Shown here one piece after another: positions 15,200 through 22,557 of a stretch of 64,000 bases of DNA. Positions within the stretch are counted from its first letter, which is position 1; every line of letters begins with the position of its first letter. The stretch is from JAFAGX01 sp963759875 (GTDB lineage Bacteria; Acidobacteriota; Terriglobia; Terriglobales; Acidobacteriaceae), in NCBI GenBank assembly GCA_963759875.1, contig CAVXBB010000005.1, positions 496,001 to 560,000 on the forward strand. The letters are read 5' to 3'. The translations under genes were made by a program, and so were the position numbers. Under the pieces are notes generated by a model, which saw only the letters and a program-made list of their open reading frames with translations, was not told the origin of the DNA and made no database searches.

Positions 15200-16246
15200 A
15201 TGTCTAGACCCAATGTTCAATTTCGGCAGTTTGTTCGAATCGCGGTCGCTCTGGCAGGTGTCGCCTTGCTGGTTTCTCTGATACGTCGAACCGGAGCGTC
15301 CACAGTGGTCGATCAGTTAAGGACCGTTGGATGGGGGCTGGCCCTGATTGTCGCTTTGGGAGGGATCTCTCACCTAACGAAAACATTGGCCTGGCGACTC
15401 ACATTTCTGTGCGACATTGGGAACGTTTCGTTCGCACGTACATTTGGACTTCGTCTGGTGGCAGAAACTATGGGAAGCTTTGGTCTTCCCGGTCAGGTAC
15501 TCGGCGAGACCGCACGAGTGTATTTCTTGGGATCCTCGCTGCCGGTCGCCAACAGCATTTCATCGGTGACACTTGATCGCGGGCTCTACATCGCGACCTC
15601 AGCTTTGGTAAGCGTAGCGGGAATTCTTGCTGCTCCCTTCATGTTGTCACTTTCCGGAACCTGGCGGCTTTATGCGTTCTCGTTTGCAAGCTTCTTAGCT
15701 TTGTTGCTTGTGCTCACCGCAATTGCTTTTCAAAGGCGCTGGCCAGTGTTCTCCGGCGCTGCACACGCTATAGGAAGTTTGCCGCCGTTTAAGAAATGGC
15801 TGGATGGCAAGCAGTCAATCATCGACTCCGCCGAGAGCAATCTCTTCAGGTTCTACCACGATATGCCCAAGGCTTTTTGGGCAAGCCTGATGCTCAACTT
15901 AGTTTGTCATGGGCTGGCGATACTAGAGGTTTACATTCTGCTCCAGTTTATTGGCGCCAGAACCAGCATCGCCGGGGCATTTGTACTCGAAGCCTTTACG
16001 AAATTAATCAATGTCGTTGGCGCAGTGAACCCCGGGAACTTCGGCACCTATGAGGGCGGAAACATGATTCTTACCCGGCTACTTGGAGTTTCAAGTGCCG
16101 CAGGGTTGACCTTGGGACTGTGCCGACGAGTGCGCTCCCTTTTTTGGAAGGGCATGGGATTCTTATATTTAGTTGCGATGACGAGATCGAAGCAGCAAAC
16201 TCGCCAGGTTCTGCCGCTGGGCCGTAACGCCGTCGAGGTGAACTGA
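15200..16246 (+). CDS. Lysylphosphatidylglycerol synthase/flippase-like membrane protein (UPF0104, AglD-type)
   Basis: 348 residues with about eight membrane segments (for example IAVALAGVALLVSLI, WGLALIVALGGIS, SLVPLYL-like stretches further on). The conserved patterns ETMGSFGLPGQVLGETARVYFL and GAVNPGNFGTYEGGNMILTRLLG fit the UPF0104 family, whose best known members form the flippase part of MprF or help move lipid-linked substrates. No synthase domain is fused, so lysyl-PG synthesis is not expected. It is 52 bases behind the secreted Ig-domain protein and may be co-transcribed. A role in moving the glycolipid made by the operon at 8.7-12.7 kb is possible but unsupported. Confidence 0.75.
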   Translation: MSRPNVQFRQFVRIAVALAGVALLVSLIRRTGASTVVDQLRTVGWGLALIVALGGISHLTKTLAWRLTFLCDIGNVSFARTFGLRLVAETMGSFGLPGQVLGETARVYFLGSSLPVANSISSVTLDRGLYIATSALVSVAGILAAPFMLSLSGTWRLYAFSFASFLALLLVLTAIAFQRRWPVFSGAAHAIGSLPPFKKWLDGKQSIIDSAESNLFRFYHDMPKAFWASLMLNLVCHGLAILEVYILLQFIGARTSIAGAFVLEAFTKLINVVGAVNPGNFGTYEGGNMILTRLLGVSSAAGLTLGLCRRVRSLFWKGMGFLYLVAMTRSKQQTRQVLPLGRNAVEVN

Positions 16247-16474
16247 TTTGAGATGGAGTGATGCCGGCCCCGGACTAGCCAACATCCGCAGAGACAGCCA
16301 TGAAGGTTGCCTTGCTGAAAAGTGCATCACGTCTCAAATAATTTTGTGTTACAAATTGCACTTTTTTCTTGACTCGCGGCCGCATCGGCCTAAATTTAGA
16401 ATGAGTTCCCAAATAATTGCATGCTGCGCCCGCCTCGACGATTCGAGGGGCTTTCGTCCTTCTGGAGTTTAGAC

Positions 16475-16721
16475 ATGGAAAAGGCACTTTCACCCCCGCC
16501 CCATAGCTACCGATTGGAAGGCTCTATATAGAGTAGCCATTTCTCAAACCGATAGCAAACTTACCTCACAGAGAGTGGCAGAAGCCGAGAGCGCTGCTCT
16601 CGCCCGTGGAAGAGAACTCTTCTACAGCGGTGGAACGCTCGAAGAAAAGGAAGCGCTCGAAGATGCTCTGTATGCATTGCGTGCTTTGAAAAGCGTCTGG
16701 CGCTGCAGCGAGGCTGCGTAA
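16475..16721 (+). pseudogene. Small acidobacterial-type hypothetical, frameshifted
   Basis: The ATG at 16475 has a good ribosome-binding site (CTGGAG) but its frame ends after 18 codons (MEKALSPPPHSYRLEGSI). One base to the right a second frame continues without break to the TAA at 16719 and reads protein-like: IATDWKALYRVAISQTDSK, then VAEAESAALARGRELFYSGG and EEKEALEDALYALRALKSVW. Small proteins with this WKxLY...RxxELF...ALxALR pattern are familiar from Acidobacteriota. An extra C in the CCCCC-G-CCCC run near 16490-16499 would explain the shift, either a real mutation or a sequencing error. Confidence 0.6.
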
Positions 16722-16935
16722 TCGTGCTGCTCGTTGCGGCATCAGAAACAAGCGCTTGCGGCGATTCAACTGCGAGTTACTTCGGCATGGTCCGGCAAGC
16801 GTTCACATAGTCTTCGATGCCTGCCACTTATCTGCCCAGATCTGGTCGCCTGTCTAAATATGGTCACGCCTGGTTAGTTTGCTCAGTTCCTCATGCAGCT
16901 AAGTCATTGCAAACGAGCATTGCTCATTTCCCAAA

Positions 16936-16952
16936 TTGGTTCTTTGTTTGCA
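16936..16952 (+). promoter_or_regulatory. Possible sigma-54 promoter before a DUF2934-like ORF
   Basis: TTGGTTCTTTGTTTGCA has TTGG, TTTGCA and GG-N10-GC. No copy of the recurrent dyad is found in the 100 bases upstream, unlike the other candidates, so it is less secure. Confidence 0.4.
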
Positions 16953-16980
16953 AGTGGGGGGTACGTGCTGATGTTCGTAT

Positions 16981-17184
16981 TTGTTCATTGTGACGGTTTA
17001 CGAACTTCAAGTAAGAGAACATGGCCGAGATTTCTACGATTGGCTGAAAGCTGAATCGGAGGTGGCGGAAGCGCATCGGCAGTGGTTGCCGATGCGAGTG
17101 CGACGGTTTCACGGCGGCCCCGTCGGAGCGATGACCCCTGGGGGCGGAAATTGCGATGCGCGTTGGCTACGGCTCTCCCCCTAG
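16981..17184 (+). CDS. Small DUF2934-like protein, possibly N-truncated
   Basis: 67 codons from a TTG at 16981 (a GTG at 16990 is an alternative). The stretch VYELQVREHGRDFYDWLKAESEVAEAHRQ fits the short DUF2934 domain (RAYELYxxRGxxxGxDxxDWLxAExE) that is abundant in Acidobacteriota and Proteobacteria. The usual first helix of the domain is missing and the tail MRVRRFHGGPVGAMTPGG is unrelated, so the gene may be a remnant. No clear ribosome-binding site. It sits 29 bases behind the possible sigma-54 element. Confidence 0.4.
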   Translation: MFIVTVYELQVREHGRDFYDWLKAESEVAEAHRQWLPMRVRRFHGGPVGAMTPGGGNCDARWLRLSP

Positions 17185-17257
17185 CGCCATATAACCGCAC
17201 GCATCGCACGCCCCTCCGACGGTCGCGATTACACATCAGATCCTTTACGAAGAACTT

Positions 17258-18643
17258 ATGGCTACAGTCCCGAAATTCCGTATTGACGTAAACATTCACA
17301 GTTTGCTGATGAATTCACCCTCGGTGAAACCGGAACTTCCTATAAACCAGGGAGTCACATTACCGGAGCCGATCTATCCGAAGTTTCCAGAGAAACTGGC
17401 TGATGCCGGCCCCCAGACTCCTCCAGAAAAGCGCGAGTGGACGTTATCTCAGGCTTATCGCTCGATGCAGGGTTGGCTTTTTCCCTACATTCGTTCCCGG
17501 GTATTGCCAGGCGAGTTCCATCCCATCATCGCTTATCTATTCGTCGAATATAAGTGCAACCTCGATTGCTGGTATTGCTGGGCTTTTAACAACAAGGTCA
17601 AAGGCATGACCGAAGATACAGCTCGGCGAACGATCGATTGGCTTCACGATCGAGGTTGTCGTGTGCTGGCTCTAATGGGAGGTGAGCCGCTCCTGCGTCC
17701 GCAATTCGCACACAAGGTCGTGCACTACGCCGCGAAAAAGGGATTCTGGATTTACATCGGAACCAATGCTCGGCTACTGAGACCTGAGCTTGCGGATCGT
17801 TTGGCGGACGCAGGAGCGTCGGTGTTCAATGTGGCGATCGACGCATGGGACGTTAAACCTGGGTTGCCCAAAGCACTTGTGCCCATCGAGCCGCATCTCG
17901 AGCATTTGCTGCGAAAGCAGTATGTATACGGATACATGGTGTTCCTGAACATCAATATCTGCCGCAACAACACGGAAGACGTTCGTAAACTCACCGAGTA
18001 CGCACACGCCCGCCGGATCGCCACTGACTACCACATCAACGAAACCCCAATGCTCGAACAAGATGATCACTTCAAGCATCTAGTCGAGAACCCAACCTAC
18101 ATCCATCCGGAAGATTGGGGCCGCATGGATGCCCTGATTGACTGGCTTATCGACAAGAACAAGGCCGGCTATCAAATGGTCAATTCAGTGCAGCGCCTGG
18201 AAGAGATGAAGGCATTCATGCGCATGGGTGGTAACAAATCTGATCTGACAACGTTGGGCTGGAATGGAGAAGGCAACGGCAGCAATGGAATCGCGAAGCA
18301 ATTAGCCCGCATGCCGGGCATCGAGCAGGATGCGGCTGGAGATTTGCATTTTGCCGAGTGGAATTGCCGCGCTGGACAAAATAACGTCATTGTGCGCACT
18401 GATGGAACGGTCGCTCCCTGTTTCCCGATGTATGCCTCACGGTTTGACTGGGGAAACATCGATAAAGCGAAGTTCGATTACCAACAACTAACTGCGATGA
18501 AAAAAACGTGCCAACGGCATTGTTTCTCGACGTTGAACCACAATCTCGCCTACTGCTATGACGACTCGCGCGTAATCAAGTGGGTCTGGACGCAGCTCGT
18601 AAGAAATCGATTAAGGGGCGGAGCGCGCAGTTTTGATGACTGA
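17258..18643 (+). CDS. Radical SAM protein with SPASM-like C-terminus
   Basis: 461 residues. The radical SAM cluster motif CNLDCWYC (CxxxCxxC) lies near residue 104, preceded by IAYLFVEYKCN and followed by the GGEPLLRPQF signature (ALMGGEPLL), both as in MoaA/PqqE/HpnH-type enzymes. The second half has GQNNVIVRTDGTVAPCFPMY, typical of a SPASM or twitch-type auxiliary region, with further cysteines (KKTCQRHCFSTLNHNLAYC) that could bind another Fe-S cluster. Such proteins modify peptides, lipids or cofactors. The N-terminal 90 residues include GEFHPIIAYLF and a hydrophilic lead. No precursor peptide or partner is obvious next to it; start codon choice among early ATGs is open. Confidence 0.8.
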   Translation: MATVPKFRIDVNIHSLLMNSPSVKPELPINQGVTLPEPIYPKFPEKLADAGPQTPPEKREWTLSQAYRSMQGWLFPYIRSRVLPGEFHPIIAYLFVEYKCNLDCWYCWAFNNKVKGMTEDTARRTIDWLHDRGCRVLALMGGEPLLRPQFAHKVVHYAAKKGFWIYIGTNARLLRPELADRLADAGASVFNVAIDAWDVKPGLPKALVPIEPHLEHLLRKQYVYGYMVFLNINICRNNTEDVRKLTEYAHARRIATDYHINETPMLEQDDHFKHLVENPTYIHPEDWGRMDALIDWLIDKNKAGYQMVNSVQRLEEMKAFMRMGGNKSDLTTLGWNGEGNGSNGIAKQLARMPGIEQDAAGDLHFAEWNCRAGQNNVIVRTDGTVAPCFPMYASRFDWGNIDKAKFDYQQLTAMKKTCQRHCFSTLNHNLAYCYDDSRVIKWVWTQLVRNRLRGGARSFDD

Positions 18644-18707
18644 CAGCTCTGCACTGGTGACGCCCAGAGCCGAGGTTTAAAATTAAGAAGCAGCAGTGGA
18701 GGCAAAT

Positions 18708-19136
18708 ATGAGTACTTGCCTCGTTCGCGCGTCAAAGCCTTTCCGCATTGTTTTTGTCCTGGTTGTAGTCTCCTTGTTTTCGGGTTGGACCTGTACAGCA
18801 ATATTTGGATTCAATAGTTGTCCTGACGTGATCCTACAGCCGGAAATTGTGTCGCTTTGGCCGGATACCATTTCTGCTGACGCGGACTCAGTTGATCTCA
18901 CAGTCGAGGGGAGCGGATTTGTTTCGCAATCAGAAATCTTGTGGAACGGAAATCCACTGCCCACGACGTTCATGGACTCACGTCATCTCCAGGCTAAAAT
19001 AACGCAGCCCACGTTGAACTCTCTGGGCGCCTCAGCTGGGAGCACTGTGATGATTTCCGTCAGCTCTCACACCTCAAACTTTGTTGTCGGCTGTCCTGGT
19101 TGGAGTTCAGGCACTTTAGTCCTGGTCATCAACTAA
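18708..19136 (+). CDS. Secreted IPT/TIG-domain protein
   Basis: 142 residues from the ATG at 18708 with a GGAGG site 5 bases upstream. A signal sequence (FRIVFVLVVVSLFSGWTCTA) is followed by a single Ig-like IPT/TIG module: PEIVSLWPDTISADADSVDLTVEGSGFVSQSEILWNGNPLPT, with the SGF-(x)n-VxWNG pattern usual for TIG domains, ending in SVSSHTSNFVVGCPGWSSGTLVLVIN. Two cysteines may form a disulfide. Probably periplasmic or surface exposed; role unknown. Lies 65 bases after the radical SAM gene. Confidence 0.7.
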   Translation: MSTCLVRASKPFRIVFVLVVVSLFSGWTCTAIFGFNSCPDVILQPEIVSLWPDTISADADSVDLTVEGSGFVSQSEILWNGNPLPTTFMDSRHLQAKITQPTLNSLGASAGSTVMISVSSHTSNFVVGCPGWSSGTLVLVIN

Positions 19137-19226
19137 TGAGAATTGGAGCTTTGTGGTTTGTGCTGTCGGCAACTGCGATCCATGCAACCGGGTAAGAGCA
19201 ACAACAGCGCATGTATTCATCGGCAG

Positions 19227-19394
19227 TTACGCGTCATAGCTGCTAGCTTCAATGTCACCTCTATGCTCCAGCTCAACCTGGATCTGTACCAATTCATCTA
19301 CTTCAGATGAGGTCAGTGTTTGTCCTCCAGCGAGGATAATGAACACCATGTCCAGCAGCGTGTCGGTTGGAAGACTTGTCAATTCGCCCAGCAT
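19227..19394 (-). CDS. Tiny protein, 55 aa
   Basis: A small gene with an excellent ribosome-binding site (AGGAGG, 4 bases before the ATG at 19394). It reads MLGELTSLPTDTLLDMVFII, then LAGGQTLTSSEVDELVQIQV and ELEHRGDIEASSYDA. The composition is acidic and protein-like, two helices. No family recognised. It is the last of a run of four or five small minus-strand genes (20205 to 19227) that probably share the sigma-54 promoter at 20239-20255. Confidence 0.6.
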   Translation of the reverse strand: MLGELTSLPTDTLLDMVFIILAGGQTLTSSEVDELVQIQVELEHRGDIEASSYDA

Positions 19395-19443
19395 GAGACC
19401 TCCTTCCTGGCTACCGCAAATAAATCCAAAACAGTCCCGATGT

Positions 19444-19794
19444 TTAGTCAGGCAGCTTGCCGGTTGATCTTTGGCTGACGATCGGCACTTCTAGTGATTC
19501 TCCGAGGATGTCGTTGTAGGTGATTGTTTTTTCGTTTACCTGTACGAGCAATTCACGTCCAGCCGCGTACTTCACCGTATCCGAGCCCAGCGGCGGTGTG
19601 TACACGACCTGGTAAATTGTCTTGCCAACTCTCACGGACACGTCATAACTCACTACACCCGAGCCGGCCTCACGGTGGCTCTGGACATCAGTGATAGTGG
19701 CCACTTCATATTTGGGCGACGGCTTCGCCGACGACTGGCCCCAGAGCGGGAAAGCCGCCAAACAGACGCACATCACAAATCTTAGTCTCAGCAT
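19444..19794 (-). CDS. Small secreted hypothetical protein
   Basis: 116 residues, GGAG site before the ATG. Signal peptide MLRLRFVMCVCLAAFPLWGQ, then SSAKPSPKYEVATITDVQSHREA and a beta-rich body (VVSYDVSVRVGKTIYQVVYTPPLGSDTVKYAAGRELLVQVNEKTITYNDILGESLEVPI). This resembles the many short secreted acidobacterial proteins with a YxVxTI...V.GTTI(Y)VVLYTPP pattern. Periplasmic, function unknown. Part of the small-gene run behind the sigma-54 promoter at 20239. Confidence 0.68.
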   Translation of the reverse strand: MLRLRFVMCVCLAAFPLWGQSSAKPSPKYEVATITDVQSHREAGSGVVSYDVSVRVGKTIYQVVYTPPLGSDTVKYAAGRELLVQVNEKTITYNDILGESLEVPIVSQRSTGKLPD

Positions 19795-19863
19795 GTCCCA
19801 CTCCTCTCGCTTGCTTGCCTGGACCTTTCACACATCGGTAGTCGTCCCAATAATCAGAACAGT

Positions 19864-20061
19864 TCACGCGACCCAATCATGCTTTATTTTCCAGTTGGTG
19901 CGACGCGCGCGAATCCTCCTGCCTTGTTCCGCCCATCCGTAGTACGGGTCGCTTGCCTCTCGTAGTCTCAGGTGTGCCTGCACAATGGCCTGGGGATTCC
20001 GCCACACCACTTCCAGTGGCGTGAGAACGACTTCAATGTTTTGTTTTTGCCCGAGAGGCAT
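19864..20061 (-). CDS. Tiny basic protein, 65 aa
   Basis: ATG at 20061 preceded by TAGGAGG with 6-base spacing, which decides against a start two codons upstream. Reads MPLGQKQNIEVVLTPLEVVW, then RNPQAIVQAHLRLREASDPY and a basic tail (YGWAEQGRRIRARRTNWK). No signal peptide. No family recognised. The ribosome-binding site overlaps the stop codon of the 44-codon ORF upstream, suggesting translational coupling. Confidence 0.62.
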   Translation of the reverse strand: MPLGQKQNIEVVLTPLEVVWRNPQAIVQAHLRLREASDPYYGWAEQGRRIRARRTNWKIKHDWVA

Positions 20062-20070
20062 AGTCACCTC

Positions 20071-20205
20071 CTAAACGGATCCCTTGCACCTGCTCTGCGC
20101 TGCCGAATCCATCTTCCGCTTGGCTTCGACTTGGTTGATCGCGACCATCAGCAAAACTTCGCGGAAGCTGAAGTACCGAACCGTGTTTTGCGTGATCTTG
20201 AACAT
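20071..20205 (-). CDS. Tiny protein, 44 aa, first ORF behind a sigma-54 promoter
   Basis: Begins MFKITQNTVRYFSFREVLLM and ends VAINQVEAKRKMDSAAQSRC-KGSV. The stop TAG lies inside the ribosome-binding site of the next gene. The predicted transcript start (about 20227) leaves a 22-base leader, fitting this ORF as the first cistron. The ribosome-binding site (CGGTGG) is weak. It could instead be part of a long leader for the 65-aa gene. Confidence 0.42.
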   Translation of the reverse strand: MFKITQNTVRYFSFREVLLMVAINQVEAKRKMDSAAQSRCKGSV

Positions 20206-20238
20206 AGCCACCGCGGTGTTGGTTCACATGACAGATAT

Positions 20239-20255
20239 TGCAGGTTGCCTGCCAA
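20239..20255 (-). promoter_or_regulatory. sigma-54 promoter of the small-gene run
   Basis: Minus strand TTGGCAGGCAACCTGCA, GG-N10-GC with TTGGCA and TGCA blocks; 78 bases downstream of the dyad at 20334-20349. Confidence 0.72.
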
Positions 20256-20333
20256 TCCGAGTTACTGCTAAATGCTCAAATCTCTTCTTTTGCCCGGGAC
20301 GTGCGGATCGTTCTCATGCCCAGCTGGGGTCAA

Positions 20334-20349
20334 TGCCTGAATGTGGGCA
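20334..20349. promoter_or_regulatory. Recurrent dyad, putative activator site (small-gene run)
   Basis: TGCCTGAATGTGGGCA fits the recurrent motif. A second weaker half-dyad (TGCCCAGCTGGGG) lies just to its left at 20317, so the activator may bind a tandem. Confidence 0.55.
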
Positions 20350-20446
20350 GCGGTACGGCGCTGTGGCTCACATCCCGGCGACTTTGGCCCTCGACATCTT
20401 TCGACACGAACCGACAGGTTTTCCGGCCATAAGCCGCTCTCATTGC

Positions 20447-21280
20447 TCACAACTGGCGAGTTAATGCTGTGCGGCACCAAGAGAAGATTTGGTGAGGAGG
20501 CTCCTTGCATTCGGCATCATCGTGTTCCGTACCGCAACGGAGCTTTCCGCGGCGAGGCGTAACGCATAGGAGTACGGTCAGCTTCTTGGTTATCCTCGCG
20601 ACCCGTCTGCACACGCGCGTGAGGAACCAGAGATCAAGGGTCTCAGTTGTAGTGACTGCTGCGAAGCCCGGAACACCCGTCCCGCAGCGCCGATGCTTCC
20701 GCACGGCTTTGCCAAAGGCGTAAATACAGAATCCAGCCAACGCAAGTATCGCGAGCAGCCTTCCCGCTCTGCCAACGTACGCAGCCGCAAGCTCCAGGTC
20801 ATGGCTGAAGATATAGCCCAGTCCCGTATAGGCCCCTGACCAGAGGCCCGCACCAACTGTCTCGAACGCGAGGAATCGAAGCCGACCGGTGCCGGAGGTC
20901 CCGCAAAGGGGAGGTGTTACCGCGTCTAATCCTGGGACGAACTTGGCCAGAACCAGAAGCGGAGGTCCATACTGGGCAAAGATCCTTTTCGCCCTCCGAT
21001 CATGGGCGTCAGGGTCTCGCCAAGCGAGGCGATGAATGAAGTGCACAACTCTGTCGCCCCACTTCCGACCAGCCTCGTACCACGCCAAGTCAGCCAGTAC
21101 ACACGCAATCACAGTCAACGCCAGTGCCGGAATCAGGCCCAAGGTCCCGGCCGCAACGAGAGCTCCTGCGGCGACCAGGAAAAGCGGCGCCGGTATTGGC
21201 AAACCTATCTGCCGCGCGAACACCGCTGCGAACAGGATGGGATACCCGTGCCTCACAATGAAATGGGCAAGTGCATTCAT
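20447..21280 (-). CDS. DedA/SNARE-associated family membrane protein with odd C-terminal extension
   Basis: 277 residues from the ATG at 21280; a GTG at 21310 would lie upstream of the predicted transcript start. The first 200 residues are typical DedA (undecaprenyl-phosphate/phospholipid flippase superfamily): FARQIGLPIPAPLFLVAAGALVAAG, DLAWYEAGRKWG, the re-entrant FAQYGPPLLVLAKFVPGLDAVTPPLCG and a G-rich GAGLWSGAYTGLGY. The last 75 residues (RKHRRCGTGVPGFAAVTTTE onwards) are Arg/Cys/Thr-rich and unlike the family. In acidobacteria and others DedA is often fused to a rhodanese via a LRVARI(S/T)..EL linker; FLTRVCRRVARITKKL here may be its damaged remnant, so a frameshift is possible. Confidence 0.8.
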   Translation of the reverse strand: MNALAHFIVRHGYPILFAAVFARQIGLPIPAPLFLVAAGALVAAGTLGLIPALALTVIACVLADLAWYEAGRKWGDRVVHFIHRLAWRDPDAHDRRAKRIFAQYGPPLLVLAKFVPGLDAVTPPLCGTSGTGRLRFLAFETVGAGLWSGAYTGLGYIFSHDLELAAAYVGRAGRLLAILALAGFCIYAFGKAVRKHRRCGTGVPGFAAVTTTETLDLWFLTRVCRRVARITKKLTVLLCVTPRRGKLRCGTEHDDAECKEPPHQIFSWCRTALTRQL

Positions 21281-21319
21281 ATCGAACTTATAACCTTCGC
21301 GACACAGCACTGCTTATAA

Positions 21320-21336
21320 GGCATGTTCGCTGCCAT
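21320..21336 (-). promoter_or_regulatory. sigma-54 promoter of the DedA gene
   Basis: Minus strand ATGGCAGCGAACATGCC with TGGCA and GG-N10-GC. Start point about 21308 and a 28-base leader to the ATG at 21280. The dyad at 21415-21430 is 78 bases upstream. Confidence 0.62.
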
Positions 21337-21414
21337 CCTTGTCACGATCTAAACCTATGAAATGACGTGCAGCATGACTGTTGTGTTGAGACGATTCTTG
21401 GCCCGTGGTGGTCA

Positions 21415-21430
21415 ATGCCCGAATACGGGC
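21415..21430. promoter_or_regulatory. Recurrent dyad, putative activator site (DedA side)
   Basis: TGCCCGAATACGGGCG, identical to the copy at 2597-2612. It lies in the divergent region between DedA and PPK2 and is correctly spaced for the DedA promoter. Confidence 0.62.
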
Positions 21431-21543
21431 GAAACTGGCCTACCCTTACGGTTCATGAAAGAGCAAATGCACTGAGATCGATTGTCAGATGCCGACACTT
21501 CGAACCACTGAATCGGTCACCGCGGATGACCAAACTTACGACA

Positions 21544-21559
21544 ATGCCCGAAGGCGGGC
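21544..21559. promoter_or_regulatory. Recurrent dyad, putative activator site (PPK2 side)
   Basis: TGCCCGAAGGCGGGCA, perfect outer arms TGCCCG/CGGGCA. It is 62 bases upstream of the sigma-54 element at 21622. The divergent region thus has one dyad per promoter. Confidence 0.65.
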
Positions 21560-21621
21560 ACGGCAGTATCCCTAAATAATGTGAAGCATAAGAAGGGCAA
21601 TCACTTAGAAAGCCGCTCCGA

Positions 21622-21638
21622 TTGGCAGCCTATCTGCA
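21622..21638 (+). promoter_or_regulatory. sigma-54 promoter of the PPK2 operon
   Basis: TTGGCAGCCTATCTGCA, GG-N10-GC, both blocks near consensus. Expected transcript start about 21650, 21 bases before the PPK2 ATG. Confidence 0.72.
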
Positions 21639-21670
21639 CTTCAAGCCCCGCGAAATGGTGACACTAAACG

Positions 21671-22555
21671 ATGAACAACCTGGGCAAATTGGCTAAACCG
21701 TATCGTGTAGAAGATGGCAAGCACTTCCGTCTGCGAAATTTCGATCCCACAGACACCGGCAAAATGAAATCGAAAGAACAGGGCGCTGCCGAGCTGCAAC
21801 GCGGGATTGATCAGTTGAGCGACTTGCAAGACAAGCTCTACGCGCAGCACCAGTGGGCAGTCCTTTTGATTTTTCAAGCGATGGACGCAGCCGGCAAGGA
21901 CGGTACCATCAAGCACGTCATGTCGGGAGTGAACCCTGCCGGCTGCGAAGTTTACTCATTTAAAGCGCCATCCGGAATAGAGACGAACCATGATTACTTG
22001 TGGCGAACCACCCTGCGCCTGCCGGAGTCGGGCCGCATTGGAATCTTCAACCGCTCTTATTACGAAGAGGTATTGGTCGTAAGGGTGCATGAACCTCTGT
22101 TGAAGCAGAGACAGATCCCGCCATCGCTGATCCGCAAGAACATCTGGCAACAGCGCTTCGAGGACATTTGCGCTTTTGAGCGCCACCTCAGTCACAACGG
22201 AGTCGTGATTTGCAAATTTTTCTTAAACCTTTCCAAGGCCGAGCAGGCCAGACGCTTTCAGGCACGGCTGGAGCAGCCAGAAAAGCATTGGAAATTTTCT
22301 GCTGCCGACATCCAGGAACGTGAATATTGGAACGACTACATGGTGGCATACGAGGACATGATCCGCCATACCGCCACTCCATATGCGCCCTGGTACGTGG
22401 TTCCGGCAGATCACAAGTGGTTTACTCGCATCACTGTTGCAGCGGCAATTGTTGATGCGCTCGAAGAATTGGAGTTGTCCTATCCCAAAGTGGATTCGCA
22501 GAAACAGAAGCAGCTCAAAGAAGCCCGCCGGCTGCTGCGCAACGGAAACTCGTAG
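21671..22555 (+). CDS. ppk2: Polyphosphate kinase 2 family protein (PPK2)
   Basis: 294 residues. PPK2 enzymes transfer phosphate between polyphosphate and nucleoside mono- or diphosphates. Seen are the Walker A motif in LLIFQAMDAAGKDGTIKHVMSGVNP, the following SFKAPS lid region, and Walker B in GIFNRSYYEEVLVVRVHEPLL, followed by FLNLSKAEQARRFQARLEQPEKHWKFS with the lid-module spacing. Single-domain length (about 290) fits the AMP- or ADP-phosphorylating one-domain classes; I cannot tell which. First gene of a two-gene operon with the membrane protein at 22558 (2-base gap). Sigma-54 promoter and dyad upstream point to regulated, possibly stress-related, phosphate-energy metabolism. Confidence 0.9.
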   Translation: MNNLGKLAKPYRVEDGKHFRLRNFDPTDTGKMKSKEQGAAELQRGIDQLSDLQDKLYAQHQWAVLLIFQAMDAAGKDGTIKHVMSGVNPAGCEVYSFKAPSGIETNHDYLWRTTLRLPESGRIGIFNRSYYEEVLVVRVHEPLLKQRQIPPSLIRKNIWQQRFEDICAFERHLSHNGVVICKFFLNLSKAEQARRFQARLEQPEKHWKFSAADIQEREYWNDYMVAYEDMIRHTATPYAPWYVVPADHKWFTRITVAAAIVDALEELELSYPKVDSQKQKQLKEARRLLRNGNS

Positions 22556-22557
22556 CT

